Shown in pieces: positions 35,401-47,400 of a DNA stretch of 64,000 bases. Location: assembly GCA_008508345.1 (NCBI GenBank), contig QNGE01000438.1, positions 167,068-231,067 on the forward strand. Reading direction: 5' to 3'. Each line of letters begins with the position of its first letter. Positions within the stretch are counted from its first letter, which is position 1. Below the pieces are notes generated by a model. That model made no database searches. It was not told the origin of the DNA and saw nothing but the letters and a program-made list of their open reading frames with translations. The stretch is from Paragonimus westermani (lineage: Eukaryota; Platyhelminthes; Trematoda; Plagiorchiida; Troglotrematidae). The position numbers and the translations under genes are program-made.

Positions 35401-38400
35401 ATCTGCTTCCTTCCTGTCCCTCAACTTTTATTACCATAGAATATAAAATTCTCATCAGCATGATTTCAAAATGTGTTTTTTCATACTTTTGGAAGAAGAA
35501 TTTTTATAAAGATCTTCAGCAGACTGTGATCACGCTTGCTCAAAGTGCCCTTTTAAATTTAACCTGCATAGTCTGTTTTTCTTCACTGCAATGCCTAAAC
35601 CTGGAAACTTACTTTTTTGTCTGCTAGCTTGCTTCAACTCTCTGGAGATTTATCGGAAATTTTGAAGGCTTTGGCTTTACCAGAACTCATCAACCATGTC
35701 AACCAATTCGGTGTTCCAACTGTTTCATCTCCAAGCTGTTCAGCTTTGATCAAGCTCATCAGGGGCGATGTTTATCTTTCCCATGTCACTTGGTCACCCT
35801 ATAGCATGATGCTACGCGTACTGAAACACTATAACTTCCCTTGGAAAGTCAACGGAAAAGGTAATGTAATATTAGATTGGAGTGACATTGGACTTAATTA
35901 TCAATTGCCTTTTTCGTTACAATATGTAAAATCATCGTTAGTTAAGTTGTGTAACTTCCTTTCGCCAAACTTTAGAACATGAGATGAACGGTCTAGGTCA
36001 GTAAACGTGTTCCTAATTAACAATAATCCACAAACCATTTTTACTGTTTGGGCATCTTGTCTTCGCTGACCACCGGACGCCACTGGAGTGAGTGAGTGTC
36101 ACCCTGAGCGAGAATGATTCTCTTACCCTGCTATTGACTGGACCTCAGCCTTTATAATTTCGTGAAAAACACTACTCTTTATATAATGTTATCTTCATTT
36201 CCAAAGCATCCGGAGAGTAAGGGATACCCTTGGTTGGGAACTGTGACTCTTTCAACATCAGCACACTTCAGCTTGTTGCAAAAATGCACTTTTTAGCCTC
36301 TCCAGAATGTTTGGTAATTCATAACCTCTGCTGTTGTTACCTGTGCACTTTCAGATAAAAAGAAGATTCCAGGTTACGCAATCACATTCTCCTCCTATCC
36401 AAGTGTGATATCTTCGGTAGACGACTTTTACATTACCAGCGCCAAATTGGTGAGTCACGAATACAAGTTACTCCTAAAGAAAGCTATGCGGGGTTGGGTT
36501 CGTTTTCCAAACCGCTCTTCTTTCACAGCTTTCGGTGTTTTTGTTGGCATTGTTTAAATTGTCCTGAGCACTGCAGTGTTTTCACATCCATGAACTGCCA
36601 AAGCTTACATCGGAACAATTTCAGAAACAACGTGTTTGTAAGTTTACTGGTTTATCATGCTTCCCCTCAAACCAGCATTCGACGACCGATTTCGTTTCTG
36701 GTTAGACACACCGTGTAAATTTGTTCGGAATAAGGCTTAAATCGTTCGGTTATAAACTCATGCTGTTATCCACCACCAGCTCTGTGGACATCAGTTTTGA
36801 TTGGAGGGCCAATATCATCATTGTTTAATCTGTTCCGAACCGAGTACTACGGATGGCTGCGATCTTCTTCGGATTGTCATTTTGCGGAGACTACTGGCAA
36901 CGAAATATCGATTTTATAAGATATCCGCACCAAATGTAGTACGAATGAAGTTGAATAGTTTGGGTGTCGTGTTTAACATGTTATTGATATACAGATTGGG
37001 AATAACACAACGTTTCGAGCAAGTTGTAATACTCAACGTTTCAACCACCTCGGGTGGCCTTCCTCAGGAGTGTAATATTGTAATTGCCACTTTACACTCT
37101 TGTTGTCCTACTCGGTATTAACTGGCTGTCCGAGCTGGACCGAATCCATCTACACGAACGGATGGCGGATGAGAATTATACCGGTGAGCGCATTCCAAGC
37201 CTGAACACACTGACAGTTCACTGTCCAGGGGAAAATAGGTCTGCATGTGGATGGGTTGATTTTAACTGACGAATTGGCAGACCACCAGCAATGTACTCCC
37301 TGTTCAGTCGGTCCAAGAATCGGATTTTTGGTGTAAAAAGTTAGAAACAGCTATATACCCAGACGCAGACTTAACTTCCGAGCTCATTCGCTGAGGTTTT
37401 AACGCACTCAACATTAGGGTTGCATTGCTTCAGGAACTGCGTAGCGCTCAGTTGTGTTGATTCCCGAGGACGCGCTAAGTCGAAAATGAATTCAGAATTG
37501 TGTATGCAAGAACAAGCACCAACATCAAGTTCACGTTTGCACTGAGTACTTTGCACTAGCTTTCCATAACACAGTAAGAGAACATGGATGGCAGATGGAG
37601 AAACATTTCCGTTATAAGACTCTCATCAACGTCCTATCGCCGCTGATCACAGTTTGAACACGTGACTTATCTGTAAAGCAAACAGGTGATTAGATGCGTT
37701 TTCCACCCGGATCAAGAAAACGTGACCATCTAGTCGGTCGAGATGACGGGGGCCACTAAAGTCGTGAATAAATTCGACGATTAAGAATTGCTTGGAACCT
37801 AATGGCCTGTTCTAAGGAAGATTAGTCAACATGTATTAGCTTATTAATTGACCCGTCTAGGATATAAGCGGAGTATAACCTCATTTCTTTCTTCAGTAAC
37901 ACCGTCCTGGTCCCCGACAATCATTCGCCCAAGCTGATGTGTTACGATGCAAGCTGAGCTAACAAGTCTCATCTACTTCTCAGGCAGTCTTCAGATAACC
38001 GAACAATGGTGGTTAGCCTTGCCTCAGATTAGCTACAGTTGTGGAACGTGATTGTTTAAGGTGATGAAACTTCCGGGCTAGGATATAAACGCAAAAACGA
38101 AAGCACAGTCATCACTCTTATATTATGAATCTATCATATTCCTGATTAATTTCAGTAATTTTCCAAAACGGTTTGACTTTTCTCTCAGCCTTCTTGGTGA
38201 TATTCAGAACTCTGCTTTTCATTATATTTCATCTGGGAAACTTATTTGTGTGCCTTCCTCATAGTTCTTATTATAGCTAGGAGCTGTGTCATCCGATTCA
38301 TTTTGTGCTTTCTTTCCACAAAGGTCTCCATAGAAACTACTATCGGGAATTCCAACGAGGAACTCTGGCGAATCGTGCGTAACGGAGCGTCCAATTCCGT

Positions 38401-41400
38401 GTTGGAGCCATTCCGTGTGACGGTAGCCAACAGAATGGCCCAAAATGGTGCGGAATGGGTGTCTTATTTTAAATACCAAAACAGTGGAACGTGAGTAACT
38501 CATTGTGTGCGTATCAAATATTACCTTGAAACATGTCAGCGCTTCTGTGTCATCATTGATCTAATGGTAACTCGATCATGATTTATTGTTGCTTAACTGA
38601 ATTAACACTATATTGCCACTCTATCACCTGCGTTTAGTAGCAAGGTTTAACTGATTTGCAGTCAGAAGACAAGTTTCAATACAGAGAAAAGACCGGAAAA
38701 TGTTGAAAGTTCGTTCATAAAACATCTGTGTATTAACTCGTACTCTGAAAATCAGAATGCTTAAATCTGGCAGAGAAAGAGAGAGTGGAGTTGCAGTTGA
38801 GTATAGAACAGCACCAGCGGTTTTCATTACTACCCATCGTTGGTTACATTCATTTTACAGACGGCCCAGAAGCACAACCAGATGGTTCATTCCACGGAAC
38901 TGTAGTACTCTCAGCCACGTTTACTATCAGTCGCGACAGCTCCATCTCGATGGAAAAATCTGACTTACTGCAGCTAACCCACAGCCATCTGTCTCCATCT
39001 GTCTGCACCTAACTGTTTTTAAATCACCTTACTGTGTTTGGTGTGGTGAGCGATCAATTGGCACTCTTACATCATTATACCATCAAAGCTTCAGTGAATA
39101 ACACACTGAAACTCACTAGCAGCTAGCCACTCCCTCAGCCCCATTATTACACATCGTTGTTTCTCTCGCTGTCGCTGTTTATGTCTATCCTTCTTAGTCT
39201 CCATTGAGGTGCCTTTCTGTCGACATGGATGACTGTGTTGATGAAACTGCCTCCTTTGTGTTTTCTCTGTTCCATTTTATGGTGGCGCAGCTTTTCTAGT
39301 GCATAGTCTGTTCAGCAACATCATAACTTTATTGTTCATACATCATTCTACCTTTACCTACAACGCATTGACCAACTGGATGTGCAATTTTCGCACAACT
39401 CTCACTACTCACCAGAGGTAATATTTTTTAGGAATTCATGCCTTGATTTACGAGTCTGCACTGGGGTTGTCATCTGCAAACCAAGGTAATTCGTCAGCAT
39501 TTTTTTGATATCGCCAGGATGGACTATTCGGCCTTAGCCTACCAACAGCTTCAGCACATGAGGGACAGTCGGCTGTGTGCGCTTACATCAGCGAAATGTT
39601 TACGTACTTCAAAGAAACCTTAAGGAGCAAGGTGATCAAAAGCAATTTAAAAAGAGTATTCCGTGTCACAGATATCCCAAGAGTGAGTACACTACAGTTG
39701 TGGAAAAAATCAGCCAGGTATTGCCGTGGATGGGGTTGATCCTGTAGAGCTAAATCTTTGTACTTTAAAGATAGAGTAATAATAGAATATAGCAGTAAGA
39801 AGACGGACACTGGTAGATGCTAGCATTTCGTATTGCCTCTTCAGTACCAAATAACAATAACCAGGAACATATATATGACATTAATGGGATGGGGTGTGTG
39901 AAGAAATGAAATAGCAAATGGGGTGGACAACGACAGGACAGAATTATCAAGTCCATGGGAGTCTAAGGCTTACATATAATTGTTTATGTACACACAACAC
40001 TGGCTTGAGACGACTAATCGCGACCACCTCGGCAAAACGCAGGAAACGCGGATCAGCGTGGCGCATTATAATTCTGAGTGTTAATTCTTGATTAATCCGG
40101 TGGCCAGTGGCCAACATGTGCCTGGCGATAGAGGAGGCCGGAAGCTTGCGTGATCCAGGGACGAAGGGAGTAGACTGCGCAGTCACATCCTGAACCCATT
40201 TCGGCAGATGTTCCTTCATCCTAGAGTTCAAGCACCAATCGGTTCTGCCGATGTAACTTTCGCCGCAGTTACACACAAATTGATAAATACAGTGTGAGTT
40301 GGCGCCAATAGGTTGCTCTCCCTTTACCGAAGGTAACGGTAGCTTCCGAGTTCGGTCAACGACTACGATTTCAGCCGCATTGTACGCTCGCTTAATGGAT
40401 GCGACGAGACGTTTTGTGGTTAGNCAAGAATTAACACTCAGAATTATAATGCGCCACGCTGATCCGCGTTTCCTACGTTTTGCCGAGGTGGTCGCGATTA
40501 GTCGTCTCAAGCCAGTGTTGTGTGTACATAAACAATTATATGTAAGCCTTAGACTCCCATGGACTTGATAATTCTGTCCTGTCGTTGTCCACCCCATTTG
40601 CTATTTCATTTCTTCACACACCCCATTCCATTAATGTCATATATATGTTCCTGGTTATTGTTATTTGGTACTGAAGAGGCAATACGAAATGCTAGCATCT
40701 ACCAGTGTCCGTCTTCTTATTGCTATGTTCAAATTTATGAAGGGAACCAACTGTTTTAAATAATAGAATAATTGGAACCAACAGGATGAGTTTCGGCGAA
40801 GGTCACTCCCTGTAGAGTATCAGGGAAAGCAACATCAGCAAAACGTCTGCTAAAAACCCAACTATAATGTGATAGATGCTATACAAATTCAGAATAATGT
40901 GTGTACACTCGAGGAAAATTCCGTATGTGGGCACACATGCTCTTCTTTAACTCAAAGGATTAAGTGATCCATGAAAAAGCAAATGTTCGGTAATGTTTGT
41001 ATCGTAATGGCTTATTTTCGGGGATTTATGTCACTCAGAACAATCGTGGGAACCTCATTCTGTCTTGTAATATATAATCGCGTTTTTCCCGTTTATCCCA
41101 TCCCTCGAACGTCATAGTGTTTTTGAACATACTCAAAGTTCATTCACGCGAAATGCACCCTACTGACCACTAGCGCATTACACGTTACAGCTATAACAGA
41201 TTAGTAAATGCACGTGCTACTTTGAACAAACCCTCTTGCTTTTATGTCCTTGTGATTGAGGGTGCCAGATTTTGCGCTCTGGATCTAAGGAAAACCAAAC
41301 ACGATCATGCCTACCGAACTGACAGCATTGACCAACCCGTTAAAACAGGCGATCACATACGCGTGATGTGGTGTTCACCTATCTTCCGAAGCAGGTAGCT

Positions 41401-44400
41401 GTTCATGCGTTCCAACTGGCGCGCGTTTGTTCAAACTAAATATCATGCAAGATACCATGAGGAGAAGAAGCAATGCAAATATCTCGCTGCCACACGCGTA
41501 TATCGGTCTAGCCTAACAAAACGAGTTAGATGTTGAAAGGACGGACACTAGGTAGTTGACAAGTTTGACCGAAAGTGTCACAGCTAAAGTGGCGAAGCTG
41601 TGCCATACCAGGAATGCTGGACTGTGGAATGGCCGTAAGGTCAAAACTGGGAACTGCAGTTAATTGTGTTCCGTATACTGTCGAAGTGATTTCAAACGTT
41701 GAAAACATGACATTTCTCGACATCTGCGATTTTAGCGTTGTCCTTGTGCGGATTCAGTAAGCATGGGCCTGCATATCATTGCGTTCGGTTAATTCCTTCC
41801 CCTAACTAATACCCGTGTCTACCTTATCCAGTTCGGGCTGAACGGTGCACACCGTTGGTTGCGTCAGACATATAGCTGAATGTTTACCTTGGAATTACTA
41901 AAAGCATGCTAACTAACGGTAAAATTTCAGGGTATCAGTTCGATGTGGCTGACGTCTGAACATGACCCTGATCGCTGAAAAACAGTTGTCTGTACATCAC
42001 TATTTCGGATTTATTGTTAACTGATGTCCGCTGCTTCAACCTTGACTTGTTTACATACAGTGTGAAACAACACAACGAATGAATCCGATCGATTTCGGTT
42101 GACAAATGTTTATGTAAGTGGCCTCTATCTAGGCTTTATTATCAGCCTGGTTGTTACCGAAACTCTGTTTCGATATGTTTAACTTACGACTAACTTTGAA
42201 CAGAATACTCAAATAAAGTCGAAATTGTCGAAATCTATGGCCGTTGCACTCTCATTAAGAGTCAAACTGGATGTCGGTCACGAAACGTAACTAATAGGCA
42301 ATAGGTGTTGTGTTGTAAAATCAGAACTTTCTGGCTTTCTCGATTACTTCCATTTCCTTCTCTTTCTCCAACGCATTAAAAGTAACCTCTCTCGGTACTT
42401 TTTTTCAGTAGTACACCTGAATCAACCTTCAATCAGTTAGTCTTTTTGTTTTCTAACAAACTACAAAACAGCACACACTCCATGTATTGTTTTCCCTGTA
42501 TGTTCACTAACTGTCTGCAACTTTTAATGCATTTCTTTTAACTTATGTTGCTGCATTGTTTTTGGTTGTACTTGAAAAGACTCGACTTGAAATCGGAATG
42601 CATTTCGATGATCTTTTACTAAAACTAGAAGCTGAGATTCATAAAATGTCAGCATATCAGTTTATTTCTCCATGAGAACAAGATATGTCTTATTGCTGCA
42701 CCTCCACGCTTGCACACTTTTATCTAACTGTCAAGTTTTCCACAGTCATTGCTGTTTCTTCCAAATCCAGTGAGAGCATCAGCTGTCCCCGGCTGTGCTT
42801 GTCTCATTGCAAAGATATCCCCATGATTTTGGTCCATACTTTCTACTTAGTTTACAGCTGTTGACAAATTCTCTCAAAAAAATGGTTTTGTGACTTTTTT
42901 ATCGGCTGCAAACAGATTATTACAACCTCTTGAGAATATTACACAAAAGTCCATTAAAACAAAGGTTACATACCGTAATTTCTTCCTTCCGGTGCTTGCA
43001 ACAAAACGTTTAATGATGAACTTTTTCTACATCTTCTACATTTCAGTAGACATTTCTCTTGCTCATTGTTAACTGTATGCAATTTCGAGTTTTACGGAAT
43101 TATCTCAGAGAATTGTCTCAAAAAGCTTGTTTATTGAGTGCAACGAGACACCGTTTCATTCCAGATTGCTTGACAAGAAGACGTACAAAATATCGCTCAA
43201 TTCGCAGTTAACTTTACGAAATCCGATGAATTTTTGGACTAGTCCAAATGGGCAGAGTTTTCATCTCTGAACCCCCTTTATTAAAACTCGCCGACACTTC
43301 AGTCAGTGATCTCTGAGTTGGGCAAGTAAAAAGAAGCGGTTATGCTACTTACTATTTGCCCCACGACCGGAACTGTTTGAGTTATAATCAATGTGTGGAA
43401 CTTTATGACTGTAATTTGCACCCAGCACCTGTGTGTTTTGAACCGTAATCATTTTTCCACTAGGTCTCTAAGGAGAAGGGAGTCTTCTTCCGAGATTGTC
43501 AAACTTTAGACAAAAATGCTCACACCTTACGATTTCAATCGGTTAGGCCATATCGACTCAGTCAGGATATCATGAGACCACTATACGCGCTTGAAGTTGT
43601 TTTCACATAACTAGTTACAGTTGCATTTTGTTCCTGTTGTCGATTGTATATAACCGAGTTGAGCACGGCTCAAATCGCACCAGTAAATAATAATAATGAA
43701 CAAAGTGGATTAGGAAGTTGAACACGAATTCATCACCCACCTAGTCTTACTGACGTTTCATCAGGCTGGTCTTTTAGCGTTTTGTCACAGTGATCGAATT
43801 AGGCTCCCAATTTGAATCTCTACAAAGGTCAGCCAACTATTTTGTTTATAATATTTTGAAATATCTGTCGGTTTTGTTGACCAGTCTTTAATGTTCGCTC
43901 AACCTATCTCTTTCATGTTCAGCTACAACAACCAATGGATGATCTTCGATGCCAATCTGTACAAACCAAATAAACCGTTACCTGCAAAGGGATTACTGAC
44001 GGTAGCGGAACAAATACCGTGAGTTGTACTATGCACTTCGGCACGTGTGAGTTTTAAAAGGCGGACTATTGAACGCACATTGCACGGTCTTTGTTCGAAA
44101 TGGTTTCGATGCATCTGAGTTTAAATAGTGTTTTCTGTTCCGAGAGGGAGGAATTGTACTTTTTATATATCGATTACGCCATTCATCTTGTCACCCACTC
44201 ACTTGTGCTGTTCAACTTGACGATGGTCCCAAGTTCACTAATTTTTTCGGTCTAGGAGTTTGACTTTGGAACTGATCGAAATTGTTTTTCAAAAAATGGC
44301 CCTAAAAATATACCTCATTTTCTAACGGGAACACATCGAAGCGCAAAGTCACCTTCAAGTACAAGTCTGTTAACGTTATATTGATTTCGTTGCTCAATTT

Positions 44401-47400
44401 GTGTTATACAATCGTATGTTAGTTTGCTAACTATTGTTAATCATTCTCATTTGTTAACGCAGATTAGGATGCCATGCTAGTCATGTTTCCAATTATATTG
44501 AGTTGAAACCGCTACAGACTGCTCAGTTTAACAATATTTCATAAAAAACTACTCTCTCAACTGAGAAGCAATATCTAGGCTGTCAATGGTTTTACAACTA
44601 TTCGGTGAATAGAGGACGATTTTACACGTTCTGTTGGAGTCAAACGGGGAATCTTGCCGTTTTTGTTCCTTAGCCATACTTTCTCGTTTCTTTTGACCAC
44701 CAAAAATAGCTATTTTGTCCACCACACACAAGTGAGTTTATTATTTCTGAACTACCAGTGCTTTCTAAGAGTAGACTGATACACAACTCTCAAATCAATT
44801 TCAAAAATTGTCAAGGTACCTCATGAAATATTTACTAAAGTCAGTGTAACGACCCGTCCTCGCGTAAAACTCGGTAGGGGAATGGAATCTTTCGATGAAG
44901 CACGGCTTACAAGTATTTTTTTCATGAAAGAAATGCTCTGTTGGGGTATAGTGAATGGGGAATCAGTACTAGTTCAATGGCTTCCGTGCAACTTACAGAA
45001 GAACGCCCAAACCCTTGACTGCGACAAACGACAGCAGAAACGAGCAATATGAGTTTTTGATCTCAAGATAAATAAACAATTTTTTCTTAGGGACAATAAT
45101 GCTGGGATGCGAAACTGTCGAACATCTAGTAATGAACGATGTATTTCCACAGAGCTAATCAACCAGCATTATTGCATACAGTGTGTTAGTTGGTGCATCC
45201 TTGTACAAATTCCGGCAGTTAAATATGTAATGTTCAGGATGTCCTTTTAAACAGTTGTAGACCTTTGTACCAACCAGCACCACCAGTATTGCATTGGAAA
45301 CATAGTCTTCATGATGTTGACACTGCCTTTGTTCTTGTTATGGAATCTAGTGATAAGTGACTATTTTCTGGATAGTCACACAACTAGCACTTTGCATGGG
45401 GTGCTGAAGAAAGAGACAGATTTTCCTTTTGCTGTCTGGCAGCGAACTATTAGATTTTGACTGGTACCGTCCTAATAAAAATTCAGCATCGTGTAACAGG
45501 AATCCCTTGCGGTAACCCACGGCAGGTTTCCCCAAGTGTTTTTCCCGATGTTTCTTTCTTTAGCAATAAATCTTCTAAAGAAGAGCTATTCAAAAGCATC
45601 CGTTTTTCGTCAACTTTCAAGGTATAGTGGGGCTTAGATGCCATATAGTACCTTGCATATTTGTACTACACGCTCTTTTGCAAGTTGCGTGAAAGGCCCC
45701 AAACATTTCTGTCGTGGTGATTGTTTTTATTTTCAAGCATGTGACTTCTTTTTATACGCTGATATCTTCTGGATTTTTGACGACGACTACCCCGAACTTC
45801 GTCTTATAAAAGAATCCAACGACTTATTCTCTGTCGATGCAGTCGACGAAGGTTGAGTAGAGTAACGCTGCTAACTCCTACTCTCCTAGACTGTATCCTG
45901 TCCTGGCTCTCTGGAACTGTGAATAATTTTCTTTCTCCAGTCAAATATCATGGTCAGTAAACAGCTCCCAAGCAACGTAGACAGTTTCTATCGTCGCCAA
46001 ACTTTTCCTTGTCGTTTCTGCATTCACTCTGAGTAGTTCCATTTCATGCGCCCCTCTTACTGACCATTCCGGAGCTACTGTCCGCCATGTTCAAGGTGGG
46101 TAATTTGCACTTGGTTGTAAATCCTCCTTGCTCCTCAGATTACCCGACTATGCAAGTTCACAACTTTAGCGCAGTGAGCTACGAGATCACTTGATAGGCT
46201 GTTGTTTGGAACGGAAAACCTGATAGATAATGTCTGTGACATGCCAGTATACGTTAACAGTGAGCCCTCTGTGCCTGCTCATGCAAAAGACTGATCATTG
46301 GAAGCGGAAAGTGCTGATTGCCACCACTCATCTTAACAGAATTCACACTGTAATGAAGTGATCGTTTTCAATATAACGTTTTGGGCGGTTGTGCCAGCTA
46401 AGCAAGTAAACTGACAGGATAAAAATTAGAAGGGAGTTGAAAATATTATTTTAGGAAGTCAGTTTAGACAGAGATGGACGTATATGCTTCCGCCCCAAAC
46501 AAGTAGATAAAAATTGAACAAAGACAGTAAACGGCCGTTCTGGTGTTAATCCGTTTGTAGGAGATATTCCTTTTTTAATGAAATGCCCATTGGACGGAAC
46601 CTTTTAATCTGAGTTAACCTAGGTTTCTGAGTGGTTTTGCATGTTCTTCCTATAGAAAGGATGTCGTGTTCATATATAGACGAATAATGAAATCTGTAGT
46701 TGCATTCACATTCTTGCAGCTAATTCAAGAATGTGTATGTTGGCGCGCTTACTTGGACCGTTGCTGATTCCTACAGCAGAGAATGTACCAGGTTTCTTTT
46801 CTGGCCCCCTTTTTATCGATCAGAAAACCGACTATATCAGACACAAGAAGACTTCTCATATCCGAAACCAAAAACCTTTTTGACTGAAATCTAGTGATGT
46901 AAACGCCGATTTGGTTCTTTTATCCACTTTATTTTCTCTAGGTCGCTTGCATTTGACAGCGCACACTGGCGACAGATTACACTGATAAAAGTAGTCAAAA
47001 AATAACCGCATTCTAATATTTCGTTTAGTTTCATCCCTCGTCTACTCAAAGCAGTTGGTTTTATGTATCTGGCATGGGTCCTATTGCCACCAGTAATAAA
47101 ACAGTTTTTATCCCAAATTCACGGAATGTAATTGCTGATAAACGTAAATTCAAACTGGACGGCGCACAGGACAACGGTTTGATAGGAAAGCCTGTTCCAA
47201 GGAAGCCCCAGATTCTTCTCTAACATGTGAACGTCAGTTACTTCAACGCGAATGAATTAAACTAAATAAACGTACAAGCTGGTGACGACAGGTTTGGCGA
47301 AATTAGTGATGCATCGCTGAGACTCATCCCAGCCATGGAAAACTCGGATTCATTGTGAACTCTTCATCAACACTCATGAATTTCCCAAGCGCTTTTGTGT

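Larger units (their letters stand above)
24039..35627 (+). other. PLBD2 intron 4, transposon-rich
   Basis: The largest intron, 11589 bp, between consensus splice sites. It contains the hammerhead SINE array (about 25270-25990), a PLE copy with a deleted RT core (27500-28645), decayed hammerhead units (29370-29960) and a minus-strand PLE N-terminal remnant (31144-32063). The stretches 24039-25270, 25990-27500, 28650-29370, 29960-31140 and 32070-35627 hold nothing I recognise. Exceptions are a GC-rich, possibly LTR-like block at 30510-30835 that ends near an AATAAA, and an A+T-rich run at 33520-33580. Confidence 0.8.
36450..38323 (+). other. PLBD2 intron 6
   Basis: An intron of 1874 bp. The dispersed repeat with a minus-strand hammerhead motif lies at about 36900-37080; the rest is unrecognised. 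Confidence 0.8.
38491..43922 (+). other. PLBD2 intron 7
   Basis: An intron of 5432 bp containing the head-to-head PLE pair at 39789-40726. The stretches 38491-39788 and 40727-43922 show only unrecognised A+T-leaning DNA. Confidence 0.8.
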
